A stretch of 64,000 nucleotides of DNA from Sphingomonas corticis (GTDB taxonomy: Bacteria > Pseudomonadota > Alphaproteobacteria > Sphingomonadales > Sphingomonadaceae). Numbering within the stretch: position 1 is the first letter of the stretch; the number at the start of each line of letters is the position of its first letter. The notes beneath the pieces are model-generated. The model was not told where the DNA came from. It ran no database searches and saw nothing but the letters and a program-made list of their open reading frames with translations. The position numbers and the translations under genes were made by a program. The DNA lies in NCBI RefSeq assembly GCF_012035195.1, contig NZ_JAAVJH010000006.1, positions 248,001-312,000 on the forward strand, read 5' to 3'. This document shows positions 8,395 to 18,154 of the stretch, in pieces.

Positions 8395-8895
8395 TTACGC
8401 CTGTCCCTCGGTCGCGCCGAACTGCAGGCCCTGCTGCTGCGCCTGCTGCATGAACAGCGCGTTGAAGTCGATCGGCTCCAGCAGCAGCGGCGGGAACCCG
8501 CCGTCGCGGATCGCGTCGGCGACGATGCGGCGCGCGAACGGGAACATCAGGCGCGGGCCCTCGCCCAGCAGGAACGGCTGCACCGCCTCGGCCGGCACGT
8601 TGCGCAGGCCGAACAGGCCGGAATAGGACAGCTCGACCAGGAACGCGGTCTTGCCCTCGGTGGTCGCCTTCACTTCGATCTTCAGCGTCACTTCGTGCAC
8701 CTCGTCCGCCACCTGCTGGCCGGCGATGTCGAATTGCACGTTGATCTCGGGCGGGGTGGGCGTCTGGTAGATGGCGGGGGCGTTCGGGTTCTCGAACGAC
8801 AGGTCCTTCACGTACTGCGAGATCAGCCCCACCTGCGGCGAGGTGTCCGCGCCGTTCGCCAGCGGATCGCCGCCGAAATCGTTCTGCTCGTCCAT
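8395..8895 (-). CDS. secB: protein-export chaperone SecB
   Basis: A 166-residue protein matching SecB: ISQYVKDLSFENPNAP near residue 25, then INVQFDIAGQQV, FLVELSYSGLFGLRN, and the C-terminal GGFPPLLLEPIDF. SecB keeps preproteins unfolded and delivers them to SecA. The start at 8895 has AGGGGA eight bases upstream; a longer in-frame start exists but adds a basic, non-homologous tail. SecB genes next to a Tim44-domain gene are common in alphaproteobacteria. Confidence 0.95.
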   Translation of the reverse strand: MDEQNDFGGDPLANGADTSPQVGLISQYVKDLSFENPNAPAIYQTPTPPEINVQFDIAGQQVADEVHEVTLKIEVKATTEGKTAFLVELSYSGLFGLRNVPAEAVQPFLLGEGPRLMFPFARRIVADAIRDGGFPPLLLEPIDFNALFMQQAQQQGLQFGATEGQA

Positions 8896-9083
8896 GGTCT
8901 TCGTCCCCTGGGGTGGTCGGCGGCGCCGGTGCGGCCGCGCGAAAAAGTCGTGAGCGCCTAGCAAGCCGGGCGAGGCGATACAATGACGCGATACGGTGGC
9001 GCGTGCGGATACAACGCCCGCGCCGGTCATTTGAATTGCCGGGCGTCAATGGCTATGTTGGCGGGCCAAAGCTCGGAGTTGCC

Positions 9084-9734
9084 GTGTTCTACCTTGTCCT
9101 CTTCGCCATGGTCGCCGCCTTCCTCGCGCTGCGCCTCTATTCGGTGCTGGGCAAGCGCAGCGGGCACGAGCAGCAGCCGCTGCCCCGCGCCGCCGACGAT
9201 CGCCCGCCCGCCGCGGTCCTGCCGCGCGCGGTCGACACGAACGTGCCCGACGTGCGCGACGCCGGACCCCGCGCGATCGAGGGCGGGGCGGAGAGCGGGT
9301 TGCGCGCCGTGGTCGCGGCCGAGCCGGGGTTCGACGTCCCGCGTTTCCTCGACGGCGCCAAGGCGGCGTACCGCATGATCCTGGAGGCGTTCTGGCGCGG
9401 CGACGAGCAGGCGCTGGCCGGGCTCGTTTCCGACGACGTCCATGCCGCTTTCGCCGAGGCGATCGCGGCGCGTGCCGAGCAGGGCCACGTTCTCGACAAC
9501 CGCCTGGTGCGGATCGACGGGGCCACCATCGTGGGCGCCAGTGCGGCGGGCGGGGAGGCACGCGTGACCGTGCGCTTCGACGCCGATATCGCCGCGGTAA
9601 CCCGTGATGCGGAGGGCAACGTCATCGCCGGTTCCACCAGCGATGCGGTGGAGACACACGACGTGTGGACTTTCGTGCGCAAGACGCGCGCCGCCGATCC
9701 GAACTGGACGCTCGTCGACACCGACGAGGCCTGA
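9084..9734 (+). CDS. Tim44/TimA-domain membrane-anchored protein
   Basis: A 216-residue protein with an N-terminal membrane anchor (FYLVLFAMVAAFLALRLYSV) followed by a short linker and a Tim44-like domain (residues about 85-216, with KAAYRMILEAFWRGD, and HDVWTFVRK near the end). Tim44-like proteins in alphaproteobacteria are inner-membrane proteins related to the mitochondrial import motor subunit; their bacterial role is largely untested. The GTG at 9084 is chosen because homologues start at the anchor and GGAG lies seven bases upstream. It is five bases from mltA, suggesting one operon. Confidence 0.85.
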   Translation: MFYLVLFAMVAAFLALRLYSVLGKRSGHEQQPLPRAADDRPPAAVLPRAVDTNVPDVRDAGPRAIEGGAESGLRAVVAAEPGFDVPRFLDGAKAAYRMILEAFWRGDEQALAGLVSDDVHAAFAEAIAARAEQGHVLDNRLVRIDGATIVGASAAGGEARVTVRFDADIAAVTRDAEGNVIAGSTSDAVETHDVWTFVRKTRAADPNWTLVDTDEA

Positions 9735-9739
9735 CGCGC

Positions 9740-11020
9740 GTGTCCAGGGCGAAGGGGGGATGGGCCGCGCTGGTCGGCGCGACGGCGCTGTCGGCCTGCG
9801 TGGGGCCGGGCACCGTGCCCGAGCGGCCGACCGGCGTGTCGCCTCGTCCCGCGCCGACATCGCCGCCGGGCCAGCGACCCAGCTACCGGCCATCCAATCC
9901 GCCACCGCGCCAGCCGACCGCGGCCGTGCCGGTCGCACCGGTGGCCGCGGCGCCGGTCGCGGGCGCGACCAACGCGCGCGAAGCCGGGCTGGTACGCGCG
10001 CCCTCGATCGCCGCGCTGCCGATCGACCGCGCGCAAGCCACCTCCGCGCTCGCCGCCTTCCGCCTGTCCTGCCCCAGCCTGGTGCGCCGCGCCGACCCGT
10101 CCGCGCTCACCACCGGAGCGGACTGGCGCCCGGCCTGCGACGCCGCGGCAGGTGCGTCGGCGGATCCGGTCGGCTTCTTCCAGCGCTGGTTCGAGCCGGT
10201 GCAGGTCGGCGACGGCCGCGCCTTCGCCACCGGCTATTACATTCCGGAGATCGCCGGTGCGCGCGAGCCGCGGGCTGGCTATGCGCCGATCTATGCCCGG
10301 CCCGACGATTTGGTCGACGTCGATCTCGGCACCTTCTCGCCGGCGCTGGCGGGCAAGTCGATCCGCGGCAAGGTGCAGGGGACGAAGCTGGTCCCCTACG
10401 ACGATCGCACCGCGATCGAGAACGGTTCGCTCGCCGGCCGCGCGAGGATCCTGGGCTATGCCGCCGACCCCGTGGAGCTGTTCTTCCTGCAGGTGCAGGG
10501 ATCGGGTCTGGTGCGGTTGCCCGACGGTGACGTGCTGCGCATCGGCTACGCCTCGCAGAACGGGCGCGACTATACCGGCATCGGCAAGCTGATGCGCGAC
10601 CGCGGGCTGCTCGGCCCGGGGCAGGCGTCGATGCAGGGGATCGTCGACTATCTGCACCAGCATCCGGACGAGGGCCGCGCGATCATGCGCGAGAACAAGA
10701 GCTACGTCTTCTTCCGTCTGCTTGACGGCGCACCGCTGGGGGCGCTCGGATTGCCCGTCACCGGCGGCGCCACGATCGCCGCCGATCCGAAATTCGTGCC
10801 GCTCGGCGCCCCCGTGCTGCTGTCGATGGATCGCGGCGATGCCAACGGCATCTGGATCGCGCAGGACACCGGCGGCGCGATCAAGGGCGCGAACCGCTTC
10901 GACACGTTCTGGGGAGCGGGGGCGGAGGCGCGCGCGATCGCTGGCGGCATGAGTGCGCGGGGCACCGCCTTCCTGCTCCTACCCGTCGGCGTGATCGATC
11001 GCCTGATCGCCGCGAGGTAA
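9740..11020 (+). CDS. mltA: membrane-bound lytic murein transglycosylase A
   Basis: A 426-residue protein with an N-terminal hydrophobic segment and a lipobox-like LSAC (Cys20), consistent with an outer-membrane lipoprotein. The MltA domain follows a Pro/Ala-rich linker: SYVFFRLLDG and the C-terminal 3D domain with AQDTGGAIKGANRFDTFWG, whose aspartates are catalytic in the family. It cleaves peptidoglycan glycan strands to 1,6-anhydromuropeptides. The GTG start at 9740 follows the Tim44 gene closely and is followed one base after its stop by the Smr gene. Confidence 0.92.
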   Translation: MSRAKGGWAALVGATALSACVGPGTVPERPTGVSPRPAPTSPPGQRPSYRPSNPPPRQPTAAVPVAPVAAAPVAGATNAREAGLVRAPSIAALPIDRAQATSALAAFRLSCPSLVRRADPSALTTGADWRPACDAAAGASADPVGFFQRWFEPVQVGDGRAFATGYYIPEIAGAREPRAGYAPIYARPDDLVDVDLGTFSPALAGKSIRGKVQGTKLVPYDDRTAIENGSLAGRARILGYAADPVELFFLQVQGSGLVRLPDGDVLRIGYASQNGRDYTGIGKLMRDRGLLGPGQASMQGIVDYLHQHPDEGRAIMRENKSYVFFRLLDGAPLGALGLPVTGGATIAADPKFVPLGAPVLLSMDRGDANGIWIAQDTGGAIKGANRFDTFWGAGAEARAIAGGMSARGTAFLLLPVGVIDRLIAAR

Positions 11021-11021
11021 A

Positions 11022-11576
11022 ATGATGGCGGCGCCGCGACGCCCGCTCTCTCCCGACGAGGCCGCGCTGTGGCAGCGCGTGAGCGCGAGCGTGCGCGCGC
11101 TGCCCGGCCGCATCGCGGCCCCGTCGGCGGGCGAGGTGCCCCCCGCCGCGCCGGGGACGCCGCGGCTGGCGGTGACGCGCGCGCCCGCCGCCGCCGTCCC
11201 GCTCTCGCGCCCGTCGCCGCGCGGACCCGGCGACACGTTGGACCGCAGCTGGGACCGGCGGCTCGCCACCGGCGGCGTCATTCCCGATCGCACGATCGAC
11301 CTGCACGGCCACACGCTATCCTCCGCGCACGCCGCGCTCGACGCCGGGCTGGACCGCGCGATTCGGGCGGGCGACCGCGTCGTCCTGCTCGTCACCGGCC
11401 GACCGCCGCGCGCGGAGAGCGAGCGGCCCCACACCCGCGGCGCGATCCGCGCGGCGATCGGCGACTGGCTGATGCTGTCGCGCCATGCCGGCCGCATCGC
11501 CGCGCTGCGCCACGCGCACCCGCGCCACGGCGGGCAGGGCGCGCTGTACGTCATCCTGCGCCGCGCCCGGGACTGA
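11022..11576 (+). CDS. Smr/MutS2-domain protein
   Basis: A 184-residue protein with a variable N-terminal half and a C-terminal Smr domain (residues about 90-184): IDLHGHTLSSAHAALD, VLLVTGRPPR, and HPRHGGQGALYVILRRAR. Smr domains cleave or nick nucleic acids in MutS2 and related stand-alone proteins. The start is one base after the mltA stop codon, so it is the last gene of the Tim44-mltA-smr run. Confidence 0.88.
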   Translation: MMAAPRRPLSPDEAALWQRVSASVRALPGRIAAPSAGEVPPAAPGTPRLAVTRAPAAAVPLSRPSPRGPGDTLDRSWDRRLATGGVIPDRTIDLHGHTLSSAHAALDAGLDRAIRAGDRVVLLVTGRPPRAESERPHTRGAIRAAIGDWLMLSRHAGRIAALRHAHPRHGGQGALYVILRRARD

Positions 11577-11658
11577 TCTCCATCACTCCTTAACCCGGCG
11601 CTGTCATGCCAGCATCGGGCGGTCATCTTCCGCCGGTCCTTGGGGATGTGACGGCGCG

Positions 11659-13335
11659 ATGCACCAATCCTCGCTAGAGAGTCGCGCGGCGATGTTCGCG
11701 CTGGGCGCGGGCGCGGTCACCTTCTTCCTCGCGCTGATCGCGACGTCGTCCGTCACCTGGTCGAGCGGCGATTACGGCCGCGCGCTCATGCCCGCCATCG
11801 TGTGCGCGGCGCTCAGCTGGGCGTCGGCGCGGGTGCGCGTGGCCGACACCGCCAGCGCGATCGACCAGGCGGTCGATCGGCTCGCCGCGGCGGCGGACGG
11901 CGATCTCGCCACTCCCGTACCCGCCGCCACCGCCATGGTCGTGCCGCGGCTGGCGACGGCGATGACCTCGCTATTCGCCCAGCTCGCCGCGAATTTCGCG
12001 CGCGTGCACCAACTGGCGCTGTTCGATCCTGTCACCGGCCTCGCCAACCGCGCCAACTTCCGTGATTCCACCGAGGCGGTGCTCGCCGGCATGGAGGAGG
12101 GCGCGGGCGCGGCGCTGTTCTTCATCGACCTCGACCGGTTTAAGGCGGTCAACGACAGCCGCGGCCACGCCAGCGGCGACCAGCTGCTGATGAAGGTGGC
12201 GGAGCGGTTGCGCACCGTGGCCGAGGAGGCCGGCTGCGCGGGGGCGCTCGTCGGCCGGTTGGCGGGTGACGAGTTCACCATCTTCTGTCCCGGCATGGCC
12301 GACCACGACGCGGTACAGGCGCTCGGCGACGCGGTGATCGACGCGCTGGCGCAACCCTTTGCGCTGACCGACGGTCCGGTGATGATCGGCGCCTCGATCG
12401 GCGTCGCGCTGCGGCCCGACCACGGCACCACGCTGCACGACCTGATGCGCGCCGCCGATGCGGCGATGTACCAGGCCAAGGAGGAGGGGCGCGCGCGCAT
12501 GACCCGCTACAGCGAGCGGCTCGCCGCCGAGCTGTCGGGCCGCGAGGTGCTGGACCAGGAATTGCGCATCGCGCTGGATCGCGGCGAGTTCGCGCTGGTG
12601 TTCCAGCCGCAGGTGGCGGCGGGGGGCGGCGGGCTGGTGGCGGCGGAGGCGCTGCTGCGCTGGCGCCACCCGTCGGGCGAGCTGCGCTCCGCCGGCGAGT
12701 TTCTCGCCCGCGCGGAGGCGAACGGACAGATGGTCGCGATCGGCGACTGGATTGCCACCGCGGTCGCTGCCGCCGCCGCGGCGTGGGAGCGTGACGGGCG
12801 GCCGGGCCGCATCGCGCTGAACCTCAGCCAGCGTCAGCTGGAGGACGACGGCTTCTTCGCGCGGCTGGAGGCGATCCTCCACCAGGCGGGTACGCCCGCG
12901 ACGCGGATCGAGCTGGAGGTGGGCGAGGCCATCGCGATGCGCTGCTCTCCGCTGGCGGTGGCGGCGCTGGCGCGGCTGCGCGCGGCGGGCGCGACGGTGA
13001 CGATCGACGATTTCGGCGCGGGCGATTCGAACCTGCAGCGGCTGCGCCACTGGCCGGTGGATCGCGTAAAGCTGGACCGGACGCTGGTGGGCGAAGTGGT
13101 GCACGACCGGGTCGCGCGCGAGATCGTGCAGGCGCTGATCGGCCTGATCCACGGCTTGGGCTGCGAAGCGGTGGCGGAGGGCGTGGAGGCCGAGGCGCAG
13201 GCAGCGATGCTGCGCGTGCTCGGCTGCGACGCGATCCAGGGCTGGGCGATCGCGCGACCGATGGATGCGGGCGCGCTGGCGGCGTGGATCGACCGCGATC
13301 AGCCGGCGGTCGCGCGGCGGACGACGCCGGCGTAG
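11659..13335 (+). CDS. GGDEF-EAL cyclic-di-GMP signalling protein
   Basis: A 558-residue protein with two N-terminal membrane segments (residues about 12-31 and 43-58), a HAMP-like linker, a GGDEF domain with the active-site variant AGDEF (202-206), and an EAL domain (EALLRW from 330, TIDDFGAGDSN near 455, EAVAEGVEAEAQ). The EAL catalytic set looks complete, so phosphodiesterase activity is likely. AGDEF can support synthesis in some proteins, so dual activity cannot be excluded. No RxxD inhibitory site is seen just before AGDEF. The 3' end overlaps convergent dapE by 37 bases. Confidence 0.9.
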   Translation: MHQSSLESRAAMFALGAGAVTFFLALIATSSVTWSSGDYGRALMPAIVCAALSWASARVRVADTASAIDQAVDRLAAAADGDLATPVPAATAMVVPRLATAMTSLFAQLAANFARVHQLALFDPVTGLANRANFRDSTEAVLAGMEEGAGAALFFIDLDRFKAVNDSRGHASGDQLLMKVAERLRTVAEEAGCAGALVGRLAGDEFTIFCPGMADHDAVQALGDAVIDALAQPFALTDGPVMIGASIGVALRPDHGTTLHDLMRAADAAMYQAKEEGRARMTRYSERLAAELSGREVLDQELRIALDRGEFALVFQPQVAAGGGGLVAAEALLRWRHPSGELRSAGEFLARAEANGQMVAIGDWIATAVAAAAAAWERDGRPGRIALNLSQRQLEDDGFFARLEAILHQAGTPATRIELEVGEAIAMRCSPLAVAALARLRAAGATVTIDDFGAGDSNLQRLRHWPVDRVKLDRTLVGEVVHDRVAREIVQALIGLIHGLGCEAVAEGVEAEAQAAMLRVLGCDAIQGWAIARPMDAGALAAWIDRDQPAVARRTTPA

Positions 13336-14435
13336 ATCCGCACCAGCGCGGCGAGATCCTCCAGCGCGACCGCCTCGTCCAGCTTGTGCATCGTCGCGTT
13401 CGTCAGGCCGAACTCGACCACCGGGCAGAGAGCGCGCAGGAAGCGTGCGTCGGACGTGCCGCCCGTCGTCGACAGCTCCGGCACGCGCCCCGTCACCTCT
13501 TCCACCGCCGCGCAGACGAGGGCGGACAAGTGCCCGGGCGGGGTCAGGAAGGCTTCGCCCGACACGCGCGCCGTCACGATCGCGCCCGGCGCGTGGGCGC
13601 GCACCGTCTCCTTCACCAGCGTCGCCAGCGACTCGCCGCTGTGCCGGTCGTTGAAGCGGATGCTGACCCGCGCGGCGGCGCGCGCGGGGATCACGTTGGT
13701 GGCGGGGTTGCCGACCGCGATGTCGGTGATCTCCAGGTTGGAGGGCTGGAACCAGTCGGTGCCCTCGTCCAGCACCAGCGCGTCCAGCGCGGCCAGTGCC
13801 GCGACCAGCCGCGGCACGGGATTGTCGGCGAGGTGGGGATAGGCGACGTGGCCCTGCCGCCCCGGCACGTCGATCCACACGTTCACCGATCCGCGCCGGC
13901 CGATCTTCACCATGTCGCCCAGCACCGCGACCGACGTCGGCTCGCCGACGAGGCACAGGTCGGGCACGAGGCCGCGGGCGCGCATCCGCTCGATCAGCGC
14001 CACGGTGCCGAAGGTGGCGGGCCCCTCCTCGTCACCGGTGATGACCAGGGTGAGCCGCCCGGTCGCCGGCACCTGTGCCGCGGCGGCGACGAAGGCGGCG
14101 ATCGCGCCCTTCATGTCGACCGCGCCGCGGCCGTAGAGCAGGTCGCCGCGCACCTCGGGTACGAACGCGTCGCCGGTCCAGCCCTCGCCGGGGGGCACGA
14201 CGTCGACGTGGCCGGCGAAGGCGAGGTGGGGTCCCGCCGCGCCGCGTGTCGCCAGCAGGTTCTCGACGGGACCGTCGGGCGCCTCACCCGCGACGAAGCG
14301 CTCGACGTGGAAGCCGAGCGGCACCAGCGCCGCCTCCAGCACGTCGAACACCGGCCCGTGCGCGGGCGTTACGCTCTCGCACGCGAGGAGGCGGCGGGCT
14401 AGATCGATCGCATCGACTGTCACGGGAGGGGCCAT
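13299..14435 (-). CDS. dapE: succinyl-diaminopimelate desuccinylase
   Basis: A 378-residue M20-family metallohydrolase. FAGHVDVVPPG carries the first metal-binding His and Asp, YGRGAVDMKG the bridging Asp, ITGDEEGPA the Glu pair, and STTGGTSDARF the substrate-binding region. It hydrolyses N-succinyl-LL-2,6-diaminopimelate in the lysine and peptidoglycan pathway. The ATG at 14433-14435 shares its first base with the TTG start of the divergent cupin gene. The strict DapE spacing and TSDARF favour DapE over other M20 members. Confidence 0.93.
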   Translation of the reverse strand: MAPPVTVDAIDLARRLLACESVTPAHGPVFDVLEAALVPLGFHVERFVAGEAPDGPVENLLATRGAAGPHLAFAGHVDVVPPGEGWTGDAFVPEVRGDLLYGRGAVDMKGAIAAFVAAAAQVPATGRLTLVITGDEEGPATFGTVALIERMRARGLVPDLCLVGEPTSVAVLGDMVKIGRRGSVNVWIDVPGRQGHVAYPHLADNPVPRLVAALAALDALVLDEGTDWFQPSNLEITDIAVGNPATNVIPARAAARVSIRFNDRHSGESLATLVKETVRAHAPGAIVTARVSGEAFLTPPGHLSALVCAAVEEVTGRVPELSTTGGTSDARFLRALCPVVEFGLTNATMHKLDEAVALEDLAALVRIYAGVVRRATAG

Positions 14436-14866
14436 TGCCCAAGCTGGATCTGGACGCAATCGGGCACGAACCCGCAAGCGACTATCCCGAGCCCTTCCGT
14501 GCCGCTGCGGCGGGGCGGCTGGTGCGGGTATTGTCGGAGGCCGCGGGCCTCACCGATCTGGTCGCCACCCACGTGACCGTGCCGCCGGGCGGCTGGTCCT
14601 CGCAGCGCCACTGGCACGAGGCGGAGGACGAGATCGTCGTCGTGCTGGCCGGGGAGGGTACACTGGTCGACGACCATGGCCGCCACCCGCTGCGCGCGGG
14701 CGACGTCGCCGCCTTCCGCAAAGGGGACGGCAACGCGCACCATATCGTCAACGAGGGTGACGCGCCGGTGATGCTGTTCGCCGTCAGCCTGCCGGAACGC
14801 GGGCGAGTCCATTATCCCGACATCGGCATGGGCTGGACGCCCGAGGGAGAGATGGAGCCGGAGTGA
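14435..14866 (+). CDS. cupin-domain protein
   Basis: A 143-residue single-domain cupin: HVTVPPGGWSSQRHWHEAEDEIVVVLAGEG (first cupin motif, with His and Glu ligands) and a second motif near FRKGDGNAHHIVNEGD. The substrate is unknown. The TTG at 14435 is proposed because GGGAGG lies six bases upstream and the reading frame begins with PKLDLDAIG, typical of this group. The start base is shared with divergent dapE, so the ribosome binding sites lie inside each other's genes. Confidence 0.72.
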   Translation: MPKLDLDAIGHEPASDYPEPFRAAAAGRLVRVLSEAAGLTDLVATHVTVPPGGWSSQRHWHEAEDEIVVVLAGEGTLVDDHGRHPLRAGDVAAFRKGDGNAHHIVNEGDAPVMLFAVSLPERGRVHYPDIGMGWTPEGEMEPE

Positions 14867-14876
14867 CCGGTCGCGA

Positions 14877-15542
14877 TCACCCGGCGACGGGCTGCTCGAA
14901 CTTCTCGATCACCCACTCCTCGGCCTGCGCCGCCGCGATCCAGTCCTGCATGAACGGGTGTTGCAACACCGCCATCGCATAGGCGGCGGCGAAGCGCGGC
15001 GTGGGCAGCGAGTAGGTGACGAGCCGCGTACAGACGGGTGCGAACATGATGTCCGCCGCGCCGAAATCTCCGAACAGGAAGTCGCCCTCTCCGCCGAAAC
15101 GCGCGCGCGCCTGCATCCACAGCTCGAACAGCCGGGCGAGGTCCGCCTGCACCGCCTCCGTCGGCGGCTGGGGCGGGAAGATCTGTCGTACGTTCATGCT
15201 GTGCTCGCGCCGCAGCGCGGCGAAGCTGGAGTGCATCTCCGCCGCCATGGACCGCGCCATCGCCCGCGCCGCCTCGTCCGCCGGCCAGAACCGGTCGCGT
15301 CCGACGCGATCCGCCAGGAAGTCGATGATCGCCAGGCTATCCCAAACGACGATATCGCCGTCCCACAGGATCGGCACCTTGCCCGAGGACGGCGCGAACT
15401 CGTCGCCCTCGCGCCGCCGGTCCCACTCCGCGTCGTAGAGCGGAACGACCACCTCCTCGAAGGGGAGCGCCGCCTGCCGGCACGCGAGCCAGCCGCGCAG
15501 CGACCAGGAGGAATAAGCCTTGTTGCCGATGATGAGCTTCAT
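14877..15542 (-). CDS. glutathione S-transferase family protein
   Basis: A 221-residue protein with the thioredoxin-fold N-terminal domain (MKLIIGNKAYSSWSLRGWLA, with SSWS as the likely glutathione-activating region, and GKVPILWDGDIVVWDSLAI including the cis-Pro VP and glutathione-binding S) and an all-helical C-terminal domain. Members conjugate or otherwise use glutathione; the substrate is unknown. It is preceded by about 40 bases without a gene. Confidence 0.85.
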   Translation of the reverse strand: MKLIIGNKAYSSWSLRGWLACRQAALPFEEVVVPLYDAEWDRRREGDEFAPSSGKVPILWDGDIVVWDSLAIIDFLADRVGRDRFWPADEAARAMARSMAAEMHSSFAALRREHSMNVRQIFPPQPPTEAVQADLARLFELWMQARARFGGEGDFLFGDFGAADIMFAPVCTRLVTYSLPTPRFAAAYAMAVLQHPFMQDWIAAAQAEEWVIEKFEQPVAG

Positions 15543-15585
15543 GGCGGGGGGTGTAGCGCGGGTTCGCCGCAGCGGGAACCTCTCG

Positions 15586-16227
15586 TCAGCCGATCGCGTC
15601 CACCACCGCGGCGCGCAGCTCGGCGATGCCCATGCCCTTCTCGCTCGACGTCGCGATCACTTCCGGATAGGCGGCCGCCCGCGTCCGCGCCTCCGCCACC
15701 GTCGCGGCGGTCACGTCCTCCAGCTCGCTCGCCTTGATCTTGTCCGCCTTGGTGAGGACGAGGCGATAGCCGACCGCGGCGCGATCCAGCATCTCCATGA
15801 TCTCGCGGTCGACGTCCTTGATGCCGTGGCGGCTGTCGATCAGCACCAGCGCGCGCTTCAATGCCTGGCGCCCGCGAAGGAAGTCGTTGACGAGATAGCG
15901 CCACTTGCGGACCATGTCCTTGGGCGCCTTGGCGAAGCCGTAGCCGGGCATGTCGACCAGCCGCAGGACCAGCGGATCGCCCACATCGAAGAAGTTCAGC
16001 TCCTGCGTGCGCCCCGGCGTGACCGAGGTGCGCGCGAGCGCCTTGCGTCCGGTCAGCGCGTTCAGCAGCGACGACTTGCCGACGTTGGAGCGCCCGGCGA
16101 ACGCCACCTCCGGCGCGACCGGATCAGGCAGGAATTGCAGCGCCGGCGCGGACTTCAGGAACTCGACCCGACCGGCGAACAGCTTGCGCGCGGTCTCGAT
16201 CCGGTCGGGGGCGGTTTCCTCGGTCAC
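15586..16227 (-). CDS. engB: ribosome biogenesis GTP-binding protein EngB (YsxC)
   Basis: A 213-residue TRAFAC GTPase. The G1 motif GRSNVGKSS is at residues 45-53, with G3 DMPGYG and G4 TKAD later. EngB takes part in large ribosomal subunit assembly. The GTG start at 16227 overlaps the stop of yidC in a GTGA, so it is translationally coupled to the rpmH-rnpA-yidD-yidC chain. Confidence 0.93.
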   Translation of the reverse strand: MTEETAPDRIETARKLFAGRVEFLKSAPALQFLPDPVAPEVAFAGRSNVGKSSLLNALTGRKALARTSVTPGRTQELNFFDVGDPLVLRLVDMPGYGFAKAPKDMVRKWRYLVNDFLRGRQALKRALVLIDSRHGIKDVDREIMEMLDRAAVGYRLVLTKADKIKASELEDVTAATVAEARTRAAAYPEVIATSSEKGMGIAELRAAVVDAIG

Positions 16228-17924
16228 TTCGCCGGCGCTTCCTTCAGCTGCGGATGCCGGCTGTAGAGCCAGCGCTGCTGGATGATCGAGATGCAGTTGG
16301 TGGTGATCCAATAGACCTGCAGGCCGACCGCGAACGGCGCCATCACGAACATCAGCACCCACGGCAGGATCGCGAAGATCTGCTTCTGCGTGTCGTCCAG
16401 CGGCGCCGGGTTCAGCTTGAACTGGAAGTACATGCTGATGCCCAGCAGGATCGGCACCACGCCGATGGCGATCATCTGCGGCGGGGTGAAGGCGAGCAGT
16501 CCGAACAGGTTCACCGGCGTGAGCGGGTCGGGTGCGGACAGGTCCTTGATCCACAGCACGAACGGCTGGTGCCGCATCTCGATCGTCAGCAGCAGCACCT
16601 TGTACAGCGCGTAGAAGATCGGGATCTGGATGAGCGTGGGCAGGCATCCGGCGAAGGGGTTCACCTTCTCCGCTTTGTAGAGCGCCATGATCTCCTGCTG
16701 CTGGCGCTGCTTGTCGTCCTTGTAGCGCTCCTGGATCGCCTTCATCTTCGGCTGGATCGCACGCACCGCGGCCATGCTGGCGAACTGGCGCTGCGCGATG
16801 GGGAAGACGAGCAGGCGGATCGTCAGCGTCAGCATGATGATGGCGACGCCGAAATTGCCGACCAGCCGGAACAGCCAGTCGAGATAGTGGAAGATCGGCT
16901 TCTCCACGACACCGAACCAGCCCCAGTCGATCGAATTGCCGAACTGCGCCACGCCCGCGTCCTGGTAGCGGTCGAGAATGTCGACCTCCTTCGCACCGGC
17001 GAAGAAACGCGCGGTCTGCGTCGCGGCCTGGCCCGGCGCGATGGTGACGGGAGCGGTGGGGCGGAAATCGGCCTGGTGGCGGCTGTCGCCGGCGTTGCGG
17101 AACGCGATCTCGTGCGGCGCGCCCTGGTCGGGCACCAGCGCGGTGAGCCAATAATGGTCGGTGAAGCCCAGCCAGCCGCCGGGCGTCGTGAACTTCTGCA
17201 CCGCCTCGTCGACGTGCTTGTAGTCGACGTCGAACTTCACGCCGCCGCCCGCCTCGTAGATCGGGCCGGAATGGATCGTCCACGTGTCCTTGTCCGCCGG
17301 CGCGGCGCGGCGGCTGAGCAGGCCGTAGGTCGCCGCCTGCACCGGCGCGGTGCCGGCGTTCAGGAGCGACTGTCGCACGGTGAACATATAGCCGTCGTCG
17401 ACGGAGATGGTCATGCGATAGACCTGGCTACCGCTGCGCGTCTCCAGCGTGACGGGCGTCGCCGGGGTCAGCTTCGCGCCGGTCGCCTGCCACACCGCGT
17501 CGGCGGGAGGCGCGGTGACGCCCTGACCGGACCAGCCGAACGCCGCGAAATAGGCGTCCGCGGTGCCCGACGGCGACAGCAGGCGGATCGGCGGCGAGTT
17601 CTTCGCGATCGTCTCCTTGTGGCGTACCAGCACCAGGTCGTCGATGCGGCCGCCCTTCAGATTGAGGCTGCCGCGCACCCGCGGCGTCTCGATCGCGATG
17701 CGCGGGGAGCCGGCCAGCACGGTCGCGCGGTCACGGATCGCGGTGGGCGAGTCCGCCGCGGGATCGGCCTGCGGCTGCGGCAGCGGCTTGGACTTGCCGT
17801 CCTCCACCTTCGTCACCGGCGGGTTGGCCGTGGGAAAGAAGCGGTTCTGCACCAGCGGCCAGCCGAAGAGGATCAGCGCCGCAAGTACCGCGAACAGCAC
17901 GAAGTTCTTGTTCTCGTCCTTCAC
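16224..17924 (-). CDS. yidC: membrane protein insertase YidC
   Basis: A 566-residue gram-negative-type YidC: an N-terminal anchor ([18 protein letters not shown]), a large periplasmic domain, and the conserved five-helix insertase core from about residue 350 ([60 protein letters not shown]). It inserts and folds inner-membrane proteins with or without SecYEG. The ATG overlaps the stop of yidD by four bases. Confidence 0.96.
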   Translation of the reverse strand: MKDENKNFVLFAVLAALILFGWPLVQNRFFPTANPPVTKVEDGKSKPLPQPQADPAADSPTAIRDRATVLAGSPRIAIETPRVRGSLNLKGGRIDDLVLVRHKETIAKNSPPIRLLSPSGTADAYFAAFGWSGQGVTAPPADAVWQATGAKLTPATPVTLETRSGSQVYRMTISVDDGYMFTVRQSLLNAGTAPVQAATYGLLSRRAAPADKDTWTIHSGPIYEAGGGVKFDVDYKHVDEAVQKFTTPGGWLGFTDHYWLTALVPDQGAPHEIAFRNAGDSRHQADFRPTAPVTIAPGQAATQTARFFAGAKEVDILDRYQDAGVAQFGNSIDWGWFGVVEKPIFHYLDWLFRLVGNFGVAIIMLTLTIRLLVFPIAQRQFASMAAVRAIQPKMKAIQERYKDDKQRQQQEIMALYKAEKVNPFAGCLPTLIQIPIFYALYKVLLLTIEMRHQPFVLWIKDLSAPDPLTPVNLFGLLAFTPPQMIAIGVVPILLGISMYFQFKLNPAPLDDTQKQIFAILPWVLMFVMAPFAVGLQVYWITTNCISIIQQRWLYSRHPQLKEAPAK

Positions 17925-18154
17925 GTCGCTTCCCGGTCATCTTCGGGAACGGGGTCGTACCCGTGCCCGCCCCATGGATGGCAGCGCGCGATCCGTCGCA
18001 CGGCAAGCCATCCCCCTTTCAGCGCGCCATAGCGGCCAAGCGCCTCGATTGCATAGGCGGAACATGACGGGCTGTACCGACACGACGGCGGCAACACCAG
18101 CGACGGGCCGAGCTGCCAGCCCCGCGCGAGAAGGATCATCAGCCGCGCGATCAT
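17921..18154 (-). CDS. yidD: membrane protein insertion efficiency factor YidD
   Basis: A 77-residue protein starting MIARLMILLARGWQLGPS, with the YidD signature CRYSPSCSAYAIEALGRYGALKGG and HPWGGHGYDPVP. It is a small membrane-associated factor that assists YidC-dependent insertion. The ATG at 18154 is preferred to the one at 18166 because it makes a 4-base ATGA overlap with the rnpA stop and fits homologues. Its own stop overlaps the yidC start the same way. Confidence 0.93.
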   Translation of the reverse strand: MIARLMILLARGWQLGPSLVLPPSCRYSPSCSAYAIEALGRYGALKGGWLAVRRIARCHPWGGHGYDPVPEDDREAT

